A program made the translations under genes and the position numbers. Shown here one piece after another: positions 48,157 to 57,639 of a stretch of DNA of 64,000 bases. Numbering within the stretch: the first letter of the stretch is position 1; each line of letters begins with the position of its first letter. The DNA lies in assembly GCF_000753715.1 (NCBI RefSeq), contig NZ_JPER01000001.1, forward strand, positions 930,001-994,000, in the 5' to 3' direction. The stretch comes from Pseudidiomarina salinarum (lineage in GTDB: Bacteria; Pseudomonadota; Gammaproteobacteria; Enterobacterales; Alteromonadaceae). The notes under the pieces were generated by a model. That model saw only the letters and a list, made by a program, of their open reading frames with translations, did no database searches and had not been told where the DNA came from.

Positions 48157-49569
48157 TTAGAGTTGCTTAAAAGCTTTCAGAAATTCTTCCCGCGCCTTAC
48201 TGTGATCCACCATTGGCGCAGGGTAGTCATTATCCGGCTGACTACGCAGCCACGACGCCGGCGCATGAATGCAACTGGCCGGACAATCGCTTAACTCACT
48301 CACCCATTTACGAATGTAGCTGCCGTCCGGATCAACCTTTTCACTCTGTCGGGTTGGATTAAACACCCGAAAATACGGCACCGCGTCCGTTCCTGTTGAG
48401 GCACTCCACTGCCAGCCGCCGTTATTGGCCGGAAAGCTGCCGTCAATTAAATGACGCATAAAAAACTGCTCACCTTTACGCCAGTCGATTCGTAAATCTT
48501 TTACCAGAAAGTTCGCAACTATCATGCGCAGTCGGTTATGCATCCATCCCTCCGCTGCCAACTGCCGCATACCGGCATCAACAATCGGGTATCCCGTGCG
48601 TCCTTCACACCAACGTTGGAAGTCATCATCGCTGTCACGCCAGGGGAATTCATCCGTATATTGTTTAAATGCCTTCTTATAGCTTAGTCGGGGAATGTGA
48701 TGCATCAAGTGCTGATAAAATTCGCGCCAGGCCAGTTCGGTTAGCCAGGTATCAGCCCCCTTATTCAGCCCATCGGGAAAATCAGGGCTAAGCTGCTGTA
48801 ATTTACGTGCTGCAGTTACCGGCGACAGCACACCGAGTTCCCAGTAAGGCGAAAGCCTTGAGGTGTTATCGAGCGCTGGCCGGTCGCGATCCTCGTGATA
48901 ATCGTCAATCTGCTCATCAATAAATTGTTGCAGCTGGCTCTGAATCGCTGCTTCGCCAACCTGCCAGGAACTACTGTCCCGTCGTTCATACGGGCAATCC
49001 GGCAAGGGCTGCAGCTGTGATCGACAATCCTGTTCTGTTAGCGCAACCGGCCCGGGTATTCCTGCTAAGGCTATGTGTTCGCGCCACGCCCGGTTAAAGG
49101 GTGTGAATTTCTGGTAATAGGCGTTATCCGTTGTTGGCGACAGCACCGGCGGTACCAGCAGCAGACCATGATAACTCTGGCAGCTGATATCATGCTCAGC
49201 CAGGCAGGCGCAAACCGCGTGATCCCGCCGCTGTTCGTCAACCGGGTATTCCCGGTTAAAATGCACGGCGTCGATGTTGTGCGCACGGCAGAACTCAAGG
49301 AGGTGTCGCGGTGCGTCCTGCCAGGTGTCCGCTACCACAATGTGCAGCAGCACGCCATGTTTGGCCGCATCCTGACGAAAGCAGTCCAGGTGTCGCCACA
49401 GCAAATCGGCTTTAATCGGCGCCCAGTCATGTTCCTGCCATTGCCCGCCGGCCGCCAGATAAATCGCATGCACCGGCCCCTCGCCCGAATGCTCCGCCAA
49501 AGCGGCGGTAGCGGCGGGATTATCGGTCAGGCGCAGATCGCCCCTGAACCAGATTCCAGCGTTGGTCAC
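48157..49569 (-). CDS. phrB: Deoxyribodipyrimidine photolyase (CPD photolyase)
   Basis: This 470-residue flavoprotein of the cryptochrome/photolyase family matches E. coli PhrB in length (472). An N-terminal photolyase alpha/beta domain starts GIWFRGDLRLTDNPA. The FAD domain has LAWREFYQHLMHHIP, EGWMHNRLRMIVANFLVKDL and the NGGWQWSASTGTDA signature of class I CPD photolyases. It uses blue light to split pyrimidine dimers. The start is GTG, overlapping the upstream DUF523–DUF1722 gene by four bases. Photolyase is a core member of RpoE–ChrR regulons. Confidence 0.95.
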   Translation of the reverse strand: MTNAGIWFRGDLRLTDNPAATAALAEHSGEGPVHAIYLAAGGQWQEHDWAPIKADLLWRHLDCFRQDAAKHGVLLHIVVADTWQDAPRHLLEFCRAHNIDAVHFNREYPVDEQRRDHAVCACLAEHDISCQSYHGLLLVPPVLSPTTDNAYYQKFTPFNRAWREHIALAGIPGPVALTEQDCRSQLQPLPDCPYERRDSSSWQVGEAAIQSQLQQFIDEQIDDYHEDRDRPALDNTSRLSPYWELGVLSPVTAARKLQQLSPDFPDGLNKGADTWLTELAWREFYQHLMHHIPRLSYKKAFKQYTDEFPWRDSDDDFQRWCEGRTGYPIVDAGMRQLAAEGWMHNRLRMIVANFLVKDLRIDWRKGEQFFMRHLIDGSFPANNGGWQWSASTGTDAVPYFRVFNPTRQSEKVDPDGSYIRKWVSELSDCPASCIHAPASWLRSQPDNDYPAPMVDHSKAREEFLKAFKQL

Positions 49570-50504
49570 AGTGCATACCTCAATTTGAGATCCAATGGGT
49601 AAGGCTGCAAATAACGCTGACCGCTCAGATAAGCGTCAGGATACTCCCGTAAATAGTGCTTAATCAGGGTCAGTGGTACCAGTAATGGCTGATGTCCGGC
49701 ATGATAAGCAAGCACCAGCTCGGTAAGTTCCGCTTTCTGGGCGACAGTGAGCTGCTGCTTAAAATAGCCCTGAATATGCTGCAGCACATTGGTGTGATTG
49801 GCTCGCGATGCCGGCGTAGCCAGCGCCTGCATTAAGATTTCAATGTAATACCTGCAGAACTCGCTGGTAATCACTTCAGTTTGCGCCAACTCCCGACCAA
49901 GCTTGCGGTAAACCTGCTGGCTATGGGCCAGTAGCAAAAGCTTAAGGCTGGTGTGAAATTCGAGCAATGCTGCTTTACTGACAGGCGCCACCAGCTGCTG
50001 CCAGCCGTGATAAACGTACACCCGCATGATGAAGTTTTCGCGCAGTCCGGGGTCGTTTAAACGCCCGTCTTCTTCCAACGGTAAGGCCGGATAGCGTTGT
50101 TGCAGCCGGGCCGCAAATAAGCCCTGGCCGGTTTTCTGAGCATGTCCGGTGTCCGGGTCATAAACCTTTACCCGCTCCATGCCGCAACTGGGCGATTTAG
50201 CGCATAACACATAGCCGCTCACTTTATCGGTCTGCGCTACCGCCCTGTCGGCGAAAGCCTGTAACGCCCCGGTCACATCCTCGCCAGTTTTGGGTATAAC
50301 GGCGCGTGTGACATCACCGTGCTGCTCCAGCCGGATAGTCGGCCGCGGTACCGGCATACCAATACCTACTTCCGGACACAGCCGGATAAACTCCACATGC
50401 CGCGCTAATTCGTCGGCACAAAAAGATGATCGCTTATGACCACCGTCATAGCGTACCTGATCGCCCAACAGACAGGCGCTGATCCCAACTTTTAATCGCG
50501 TCAT
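49566..50504 (-). CDS. DUF523–DUF1722 fusion protein
   Basis: This 312-residue protein has an N-terminal DUF523 domain (residues 1–150: ISACLLGDQVRYDGGHK, LCPEVGIGMPVPRP, CAKSPSCGMERVKVYD). A C-terminal DUF1722 domain follows (residues about 190–305: LLLLAHSQQVYRKLGRELA, LVPLTLIKHYLREYP). Conserved cysteines in the DUF523 part suggest a metal or Fe–S site. The function is not established. It is the first gene of the ten-gene operon and is coupled to photolyase. It has a divergent partner in the LON-domain gene. Confidence 0.88.
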   Translation of the reverse strand: MTRLKVGISACLLGDQVRYDGGHKRSSFCADELARHVEFIRLCPEVGIGMPVPRPTIRLEQHGDVTRAVIPKTGEDVTGALQAFADRAVAQTDKVSGYVLCAKSPSCGMERVKVYDPDTGHAQKTGQGLFAARLQQRYPALPLEEDGRLNDPGLRENFIMRVYVYHGWQQLVAPVSKAALLEFHTSLKLLLLAHSQQVYRKLGRELAQTEVITSEFCRYYIEILMQALATPASRANHTNVLQHIQGYFKQQLTVAQKAELTELVLAYHAGHQPLLVPLTLIKHYLREYPDAYLSGQRYLQPYPLDLKLRYAL

Positions 50505-50560
50505 AACGTCCCTTCGTTCGTGCAGTTGCGTTCCTGATTACCTGACTCTCTAATTGAGTT

Positions 50561-50585
50561 TACGAAAAATGTCGGTAAAAGTTCA
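50561..50585 (-). promoter_or_regulatory. Possible RpoE-type promoter for the ten-gene operon
   Basis: On the minus strand TGAACT (50585–50580), 15 bases, then CGTA (50564–50561). The -10-like CGTA is exact, while the -35 matches TGATCC at only 4 of 6 positions and the spacer is one base short. Transcription would begin near 50554, 50 bases before the DUF523–DUF1722 ATG. Placement is right but the match is weaker than the three plus-strand sites. Confidence 0.4.
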
Positions 50586-50591
50586 GCGTAA

Positions 50592-50617
50592 TGAACCGCC
50601 ATCGGATTATTTCCGTA
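50592..50617 (+). promoter_or_regulatory. Predicted RpoE promoter for the LON-domain gene
   Basis: TGAACC at 50592–50597, 16 bases, then CGTA at 50614–50617. It is a 5/6 match to TGATCC with the same spacing as the rpoE and DUF1499 promoters. Transcription would start near 50624, about 50 bases before the ATG at 50676. Confidence 0.55.
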
Positions 50618-50675
50618 TGCAGATATCAATAGACCACTATCTGATTGCACAAGCTAACGATTTTAGGGGATAAAA

Positions 50676-51275
50676 ATGTCTGCAGCGCCCATTAAGGTTC
50701 CACTGTTTCCACTATCCGGTCATATTTTGCCCGGTGGGCAGATGCGCTTGCGGATCTTTGAGCCGCGTTATCTGCGCATGGTGCGCGAGGCATGCGGCCA
50801 GTCACCGGCAGCACCGATAGGTATCTGTATGGTAAATGAAGACGGCCAGATCGCTGATAACAGCCATATTCATCAATTCGGAACCCTCTGTCGGATTATC
50901 GATTTTGATGCGTTGCCAGACGGTCTGCTGGGCATCACGGTGGTAGGCGAACAGCTTTTTAAAATCAATCATATTGACAACGCAATCGACGGTTTACGCA
51001 CTGGCACCGCCGAACCCATTGACGGCTGGGCAGCTACAGCATTACCCGCCGACGATAAGATTCTTGCCGAACACCTTAGCGCCGTTTATTCCAGTTATCC
51101 CGATTTAGGCATAGATCCGTTGCCTGAAAACCTAGCGCGGGCCGACTGGATATGCCTGCGGTGGCTTGAGCTACTCCCCGTTTGCGCAAGCATCAAGCAG
51201 CGTCTCGTAGCACAGCCCGACTGCCAGGAAGCGCTGGCGTATCTGCGCAAACTAGTCGCACAAAGCGACGGGTGA
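50676..51275 (+). CDS. LON substrate-binding domain protein
   Basis: This 199-residue protein consists of a LON N-terminal (substrate-binding) domain without ATPase or protease parts. Landmarks are VPLFPLSGHILPGGQMRLRIFEPRYLRMV near the N-terminus (LRIFEPRYLRMV) and FGTLCRIIDFDALPDGLLGITVVGEQ. Such proteins may bind damaged or unfolded proteins; the role is unproven. AGGGGA precedes the ATG. It is the first gene of a likely LON–rpoE–chrR unit, and its TGA stop is part of the TGATCC element of the rpoE promoter. Confidence 0.87.
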   Translation: MSAAPIKVPLFPLSGHILPGGQMRLRIFEPRYLRMVREACGQSPAAPIGICMVNEDGQIADNSHIHQFGTLCRIIDFDALPDGLLGITVVGEQLFKINHIDNAIDGLRTGTAEPIDGWAATALPADDKILAEHLSAVYSSYPDLGIDPLPENLARADWICLRWLELLPVCASIKQRLVAQPDCQEALAYLRKLVAQSDG

Positions 51276-51298
51276 TCCGGACAATAGGAACTTACGTA
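51273..51298 (+). promoter_or_regulatory. Predicted autoregulated RpoE promoter for rpoE–chrR
   Basis: TGATCC at 51273–51278, 16 bases, then CGTA at 51295–51298. Position upstream of rpoE fits the autoregulation usual for ECF sigma factors, and TGATCC is the known -35 element of Rhodobacter RpoE. Transcription would start near 51305, 33 bases before the ATG at 51338. Confidence 0.7.
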
Positions 51299-51337
51299 GT
51301 AATCTTAACTTGAGGAATATTCCAGCAGGTATAGACT

Positions 51338-51958
51338 ATGCAGTTAGTAACTGAAGCGATAACATCACGGAAAACTATGTCCTCAGCCCGGCCGGAAGAT
51401 CCAGAGCATGCTGCCGATTTGCTCGCCAGAATAGCGGCCGACCAGTCGCGAGCAGCGTTCAGTGAACTCTTTCGACATTTTGCTCCGCGCCTGCAAGCCT
51501 ATGCCACGCGCCAGTTTGGCAATGAACAGACCGCTAAGGATCTGGTTCAGGAAACCATGGCGAATGTGTGGCATAAAGCGCACTTATTCAAACCAGATCG
51601 CGGTTCAGCGGCTACCTGGATATTTACCATTGCCCGAAACATTCGCTTCGATATCCTTCGCAAGAACAAATATCGCCAGCATGATTTAAGCGCAGACGAC
51701 CTATGGCCGGTACTGGCCGAACAAAATGAAAGCCTTGATGATGACTACGCATTAGATCAGGACCTGCTGATGCAGCAGCTCGCCGTCTACTGTGACCAAC
51801 TACCGGACGCTCAGCGGGTTGCTATCCAGCTTATTTATATTGAGGGAAAATCCCAGCAAGAAGTTGCCGATGCCCTGTCAATTCCGCTTGGTACGGTCAA
51901 ATCGCGTACACGGCTCGCTATTCAGAAATTAAAAGAGTTGATACACAGCGATGATTAA
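51338..51958 (+). CDS. rpoE: ECF sigma factor, RpoE of the RpoE–ChrR (singlet oxygen) type
   Basis: This 206-residue sigma factor has region 2 (about residues 40–105: FSELFRHFAPRL, DLVQETMANVWHKA, TWIFTIARNIRFDILRK) and region 4 (about 145–200: EGKSQQEVADALSIPLGTVKSRTRLA). The sequence and the ChrR gene overlapping it by eight bases place it in the ECF11-like group that answers singlet oxygen and related photo-oxidative stress in Rhodobacter. ATG 51338 follows AGGT; ATG 51377 is a possible shorter start. It is held inactive by ChrR until stress. Confidence 0.92.
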   Translation: MQLVTEAITSRKTMSSARPEDPEHAADLLARIAADQSRAAFSELFRHFAPRLQAYATRQFGNEQTAKDLVQETMANVWHKAHLFKPDRGSAATWIFTIARNIRFDILRKNKYRQHDLSADDLWPVLAEQNESLDDDYALDQDLLMQQLAVYCDQLPDAQRVAIQLIYIEGKSQQEVADALSIPLGTVKSRTRLAIQKLKELIHSDD

Positions 51959-52622
51959 ATTCCACCCTTCAGAGCAACAATTAGTTGAGTACGTTGCCGG
52001 CGATCTGAGCGCGGCGATGTTAATCACTGTCGGTACGCACATCGATATGTGTCCGCATTGCCAGGGCCACGTCCAGGATATTGAAGAGCAGCTCTCACAG
52101 CGGCTTTTCGGCGACCCCATGGCTGCACCCGCCAGTTGGTCTGCAAACCTGGATATGATGGTCGATGCCATTATCAAATCACCAGCACCTGCCCACCGCA
52201 GTCTTGACGATAGCGACAACTATTTGTTCCTGGAAGGAAAGCGCTTTGAATTACCGGCTACCCTTGCCCGTAATTACCATCGCATTGGTAGCTGGCACAA
52301 AATGCTTGGCAAAATGTGGCGCGCCCCGGTAAATCTGGGTAGTGACGAAGTACTGAATTTTATTTACATGGGAAGTGGTGCCCAGGTACCCGAACACACC
52401 CATAAAGGCCATGAAGCTACGCTGGTAATTAACGGTGTCTTTGTTGATGAGACTGACGAGTACCGGGACGGGGACTTTGTACTGCTGGACGGCAGTCATA
52501 AGCATACGCCGCAAACTCAGCAGGAAGACTGTCTGACGCTGGCGACGCTGGACGCGCCGCTGCATTTTACATCAGGTTTGAGCAGGCTGTTAAACCCTTT
52601 CAGCAGCCTGTTTTTTAAGTAA
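51951..52622 (+). CDS. chrR: Zinc anti-sigma factor ChrR with cupin domain
   Basis: This 223-residue protein has an N-terminal zinc anti-sigma domain: His5, His30, Cys34 and Cys37 (THIDMCPHC) align with the four zinc ligands of Rhodobacter ChrR. A C-terminal cupin domain follows (residues about 110–200), with PEHTHKGHEATLVINGVFVDE and DGSHKHTPQ as metal-binding stretches. In Rhodobacter the N-terminal domain binds RpoE, and the cupin domain is needed for response to singlet oxygen. It is coupled to rpoE and has a terminator in its 3' end. Confidence 0.93.
   Translation: MIKFHPSEQQLVEYVAGDLSAAMLITVGTHIDMCPHCQGHVQDIEEQLSQRLFGDPMAAPASWSANLDMMVDAIIKSPAPAHRSLDDSDNYLFLEGKRFELPATLARNYHRIGSWHKMLGKMWRAPVNLGSDEVLNFIYMGSGAQVPEHTHKGHEATLVINGVFVDETDEYRDGDFVLLDGSHKHTPQTQQEDCLTLATLDAPLHFTSGLSRLLNPFSSLFFK
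52581..52616 (+). terminator. Intrinsic terminator overlapping the chrR 3' end
   Basis: CAGGCTG at 52583–52589 pairs with CAGCCTG at 52604–52610 around a 14-base loop, followed by six T. It lies within the last codons of chrR and ends the LON–rpoE–chrR unit before the convergent ihfA. Confidence 0.65.
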
Positions 52623-52643
52623 TATTCGGGCCCCTTATGCGGA

Positions 52644-52940
52644 TCAGCTCTGAGGCTTGGCGCCGCTAACCCGCTGTTTCAGTTTTTGCCCGGGCCGGAA
52701 GGTCACTACCCGCCGGGCTGAAATTGGAATATCCTCACCGGTTTTGGGATTGCGCCCCGGTCTTTCATTCTTGGTGCGCAATTCGAAGTTACCAAATCCG
52801 GACAACTTCACCGCTTCACCTTGTTCTAAAGAGCGGCGGATTTCCTCAAAAAAGTTCTCGACCAATTCTTTTGCGTCGCTTTTGTTGATCCCGAACTTAT
52901 CAAACAAATGTTCAGCCAGTTCAGCTTTGGTCAGCGCCAT
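52644..52940 (-). CDS. ihfA: Integration host factor alpha subunit
   Basis: This 98-residue HU-family protein has the DNA-contacting [17 protein letters not shown] and GFGNFELR motifs typical of IhfA. It partners with IhfB encoded at 9495–9776. It lies four bases after pheT, the conserved thrS–infC–rpmI–rplT–pheST–ihfA order. Confidence 0.97.
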   Translation of the reverse strand: MALTKAELAEHLFDKFGINKSDAKELVENFFEEIRRSLEQGEAVKLSGFGNFELRTKNERPGRNPKTGEDIPISARRVVTFRPGQKLKQRVSGAKPQS

Positions 52941-52944
52941 GTCA

Positions 52945-55332
52945 TCACTCTCTTAGGGTTGCCCCAAATTCAGATGTCAGCATCTCAACAATCGCAGCTA
53001 CTGCGTTGTTGATTTCTTGTTCCTCTAAGGTACGTTCGGCATGTTGCAGGGTTAATGACAGCGCTAAACTGCGATGTCCCTCTGCTACGCCAGGACCTTG
53101 ATAAACGTCGAATAAGTTTAGGCCAACCAAATGATTAACGCCAATATTTTCGATTGCAGCGAGGATTTCACCGGCAGCGTGTTGTTCTTTTACTACCAGC
53201 GCTAAATCACGGCGTATCATCGGGTATTTCGAAACCGGCTGGGCTTTGGGCACCGGCCGCTGGCTAATCGCATCCAGTTCCAGTTCAAATACGAAGGTAC
53301 GCCCGTTCAGTCCGAGCTTTTTCTCATGCTGCGGATGCACTGCGCCAATGTAGCCGACGCGGGCGCCGCCGCGGTAAATAGCGGCTGACTGACCTGGGTG
53401 CAGGGCCGGATGTTGCTCGGCAACAAAGCGGAACTGTTTGGCGTCAGTAGTCAGTGCCAGCAAGGCTTCAACATCGCCTTTAATATCATAAAAGTCGACC
53501 GGGCGGTCCGCGTCACTCCAGTGTTCACCGAAAGCTTTACCGGCGCGCACCCCGCCTATCATCGGCTGTTGTCTGACGCCATTTTCAGCCTGGCTGTCGG
53601 GTAAAAACCGCAGGCCGGTTTCACAGAACGCCAGTGATTGCTGCTGACGCTTCTGGTTATGCGCCACAGCGCCTAACAGGCCTGGCCACAAACTGACCCG
53701 CATGGCAGACATCTCAACTGAAATCGGAAATGGTAAAATCAGCGACTCAATATCACCAAAGAGTGTGGCCTGATGCTTAGGATCCACAAAGCTATAGGTA
53801 ATGGCTTCCTGATAACCACGATCGAGTAGCACACGTTTAAAACTGGTCGCATGAATCAGGCGCTCCTGGCGTGGGATCATCTGTAGCCGGGCCGCAGGCG
53901 CTGACGCCTGAATCCGGTGATAACCATAGATACGCGCCACTTCTTCGATTAAGTCTTCTTCAATACTGATGTCAAAACGGAAAGTCGGCACTGTCACCTG
54001 CCAGCCAGCGTCGTTTGCTTTTACAGTAAAACCAAGGCGCTCAAGAATTTCCGTTACTTCACTATTTTCAATCCGGATCCCCAGTACCCGCGCCAGACGC
54101 TCTTCGCGTAACGTAACGGTAACCGGTTTCGGGATATATTCTTCAGCCGCGGCTTCCACTATCGGACCCGCTTCACCGCCGCAAATTTCGAGCAACAAAG
54201 CTGTTGCCCGCTCCATTGCAGTACGTTGTAACTGTGGATCGACGCCGCGTTCATAGCGATGGGACGCATCGGTATGCAGGCCGAAGCGACGGGCGCGCCC
54301 GGCTATTGCATCCGGGGCAAAAAACGCACTTTCCAGAAACACGTTTTTCGTAGAGCTGGTTACGCCACTTGCTTCACCGCCAAAAATCCCGGCCATGGCC
54401 AGTGCCTGGCGCTCATCTGCGATAACCAGTACATCGCCATCAAGAGTCACTTCATTACCATCTAGCAGGGTCAGCTTTTCATCTTTATGGCCGTGGCGGA
54501 TATGCACCGCGCCCTGCAGCTTATCCTGATCAAAGGCGTGCATGGGGTGACCGAGCTCCAGTAACACATAGTTAGTAATATCGACCACAGGATCGATACT
54601 GCGCACACCGCTGCGGCGCAGACGCTCGGTTAACCACAAAGGGCTCTGCGCATCGATATTAATATTTTCGACCACCCGTCCCAAATAGCGTGGACAAGCC
54701 GCCGGCGCATCAAGTACCACCGCCCGTTTACTATCGGTTGTTGCTGATACCGGCGCCATCGCAGGTTCAGTGACCGCCAGTTTGTTCAGTACGCCAACTT
54801 CGCGGGCGATGCCGCGAATACCCAGGCAATCTGCCCGGTTTGGCGTCAAATCAACATCCAGGGTTACGTCGTCCAGTTCCAGATATTTACGATAGTCCAT
54901 ACCGACAGGTGCGTCGGCCGGCAGCTCAATGATACCCTCGTGATCGTCAGTCAGACCCAGTTCTGAACTTGAACACAGCATGCCCAGTGAGGGTTGGCCG
55001 CGAAGCTTGGCCTTCTTAATTTTAAAATCGCCAGGCAGTACCGCACCGACTGTTGCCACCGCAACCTTGATTCCGGTACGGCAGTTTGGTGCGCCGCAAA
55101 CGATAGTCGCCGGCTCTTCAGTGCCGATATCAACTTCGGTTACCTGCAATTTATCCGCATCAGGATGCTGCCAGCATTTGACCACTTCGCCCACTACGAC
55201 CTTGCTAAAACTTTCAGCAACGGGGGTAATATCATCGACTTCCAGGCCAGCCATACTGAGCTGTTCTGCCAGTTCGGTACTATCAAGAGCCGGGTTTACC
55301 CAGGTTCGTAGCCACTGTTCACTAAATTTCAT
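52945..55332 (-). CDS. pheT: Phenylalanyl-tRNA synthetase beta subunit
   Basis: This 795-residue large subunit has a tRNA-binding EMAP-like domain near residues 40–150, B3/B4 editing domain, B5 domain and the C-terminal ferredoxin-fold anticodon-binding domain ([16 protein letters not shown]). Its length equals E. coli PheT. It pairs with PheS to charge tRNA-Phe. It begins 15 bases after pheS. Confidence 0.98.
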   Translation of the reverse strand: MKFSEQWLRTWVNPALDSTELAEQLSMAGLEVDDITPVAESFSKVVVGEVVKCWQHPDADKLQVTEVDIGTEEPATIVCGAPNCRTGIKVAVATVGAVLPGDFKIKKAKLRGQPSLGMLCSSSELGLTDDHEGIIELPADAPVGMDYRKYLELDDVTLDVDLTPNRADCLGIRGIAREVGVLNKLAVTEPAMAPVSATTDSKRAVVLDAPAACPRYLGRVVENINIDAQSPLWLTERLRRSGVRSIDPVVDITNYVLLELGHPMHAFDQDKLQGAVHIRHGHKDEKLTLLDGNEVTLDGDVLVIADERQALAMAGIFGGEASGVTSSTKNVFLESAFFAPDAIAGRARRFGLHTDASHRYERGVDPQLQRTAMERATALLLEICGGEAGPIVEAAAEEYIPKPVTVTLREERLARVLGIRIENSEVTEILERLGFTVKANDAGWQVTVPTFRFDISIEEDLIEEVARIYGYHRIQASAPAARLQMIPRQERLIHATSFKRVLLDRGYQEAITYSFVDPKHQATLFGDIESLILPFPISVEMSAMRVSLWPGLLGAVAHNQKRQQQSLAFCETGLRFLPDSQAENGVRQQPMIGGVRAGKAFGEHWSDADRPVDFYDIKGDVEALLALTTDAKQFRFVAEQHPALHPGQSAAIYRGGARVGYIGAVHPQHEKKLGLNGRTFVFELELDAISQRPVPKAQPVSKYPMIRRDLALVVKEQHAAGEILAAIENIGVNHLVGLNLFDVYQGPGVAEGHRSLALSLTLQHAERTLEEQEINNAVAAIVEMLTSEFGATLRE

Positions 55333-55347
55333 CTGCTCACCCGACGA

Positions 55348-56427
<1,080 letters not shown>

Positions 56428-56431
56428 TTAC

Positions 56432-56788
56432 TTATACTAGTGAACCTTTCGCTTTCTCTACCAGCGCAGCAAAACCTTTTTGGTCATGCACTGCGATATC
56501 TGCCAGGATCTTACGATCGATTTCAACTGATGCTTTTTTCAAGCCATTGATAAAGCGGCTGTACGACAGACCGTTTTGACGTGCTGCAGCATTAATACGA
56601 ACAATCCATAATTGACGGAATTGACGCTTTTTGTTGCGGCGGTCACGGTATGCATACTGACCTGCTTTAATGACGGCTTGTTTCGCGACGCGATAAACGC
56701 GACTACGAGCACCATAATAACCTTTCGCCTGCTTCAGGACTTTCTTGTGACGCGCGCGCGCTGTCACACCACGTTTTACTCGTGCCAT
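56432..56788 (-). CDS. rplT: 50S ribosomal protein L20
   Basis: This 118-residue ribosomal protein has the diagnostic basic N-terminal stretch with [19 protein letters not shown] (seen as [16 protein letters not shown]) and RLWI-like [20 protein letters not shown]. It binds 23S rRNA early in assembly and, in E. coli, represses translation of the rpmI–rplT pair. It starts 15 bases after rpmI. Confidence 0.99.
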   Translation of the reverse strand: MARVKRGVTARARHKKVLKQAKGYYGARSRVYRVAKQAVIKAGQYAYRDRRNKKRQFRQLWIVRINAAARQNGLSYSRFINGLKKASVEIDRKILADIAVHDQKGFAALVEKAKGSLV

Positions 56789-56803
56789 TTGCTGTCTCCT
56801 TCC

Positions 56804-57001
56804 TTACGCGTACGGTAACATACGAGCGACTAATGGAACATCGGCGACGTGAACCATGCTTTTTGCACGCAGGTGACGTTTCCGCTTAGAGCTCTTCTTA
56901 GTCAGAATGTGACGCAAGTGGGATTGCTTGCACTTAAAGCCGCCTGAAGCGGTTTTCTTGAAGCGCTTCGCAGCGCCTCGGTTGGATTTTATTTTCGGCA
57001 T
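56804..57001 (-). CDS. rpmI: 50S ribosomal protein L35
   Basis: This 65-residue very basic protein ([17 protein letters not shown]... [18 protein letters not shown]) is a full-length L35. It lies between infC and rplT as in most bacteria. Confidence 0.99.
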   Translation of the reverse strand: MPKIKSNRGAAKRFKKTASGGFKCKQSHLRHILTKKSSKRKRHLRAKSMVHVADVPLVARMLPYA

Positions 57002-57077
57002 TGAAAATACTCCGCATTGGTATATAACAGTGTGACAGGGTGAGTTTGGCTTACGCCGCCCTACTTGTGGACCACAG

Positions 57078-57620
57078 TCACTTCTTAGCAGGGGCCAGAA
57101 CCATAATCATCTGGCGACCCTCAGCACGTCTTGGGAACGATTCAAGTACTGAGATTTCAGCTAAATCTTCTTTAATCCGATTTAGCAATTCAATCCCAAT
57201 CTCCTGGTGCGCCATTTCCCGGCCACGGAAACGAACGGTGACTTTAGTTTTGTCACCTCCCTCCAGAAAACGACTCAGGTTGCGCAGTTTTACCTGATAA
57301 TCGCCTTCGTCAGTGCCAGGCCGGAATTTAACTTCCTTAACCTGGATCTGTTTCTGGTTCTTCTTTTGCTCTTTCTGGCTTTTCGCCTTTTCGTACAGGA
57401 ATTTACCGTAATCCATCAAGCGACAGACTGGTGGCTCGGCATTCGGGCTAATCTCGACCAGGTCGACGCCCGCCTCTTCGGCAGCTTTCATGGCCTCGTC
57501 AATACTCACGACACCAATCTGTTCGCCTTCAACTCCGATCAATCGTACTTCTTTTTCACGAATTTCTTCGTTGATCCGATTTTTATCACCAGCTTTCTGA
57601 GTTCTTTTTCCGCCTTTAAT
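57078..57620 (-). CDS. infC: Translation initiation factor IF-3, AUU start codon
   Basis: This 180-residue factor prevents subunit joining and proofreads start codons. A normal start (ATG/GTG/TTG) exists only at 57542, which would cut off 26 residues. Extending upstream gives ATT AAA GGC GGA AAA as codons 1–5 at 57620, preceded by GGAGG at normal spacing. This is the AUU start conserved in E. coli infC and gives the same 180-residue length. IF-3 discriminates against its own AUU, which provides autoregulation. The landmarks [21 protein letters not shown] and [12 protein letters not shown] are present. Confidence 0.97.
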   Translation of the reverse strand: MKGGKRTQKAGDKNRINEEIREKEVRLIGVEGEQIGVVSIDEAMKAAEEAGVDLVEISPNAEPPVCRLMDYGKFLYEKAKSQKEQKKNQKQIQVKEVKFRPGTDEGDYQVKLRNLSRFLEGGDKTKVTVRFRGREMAHQEIGIELLNRIKEDLAEISVLESFPRRAEGRQMIMVLAPAKK

Positions 57621-57639
57621 GGGTCATTCCTCCAATCAA

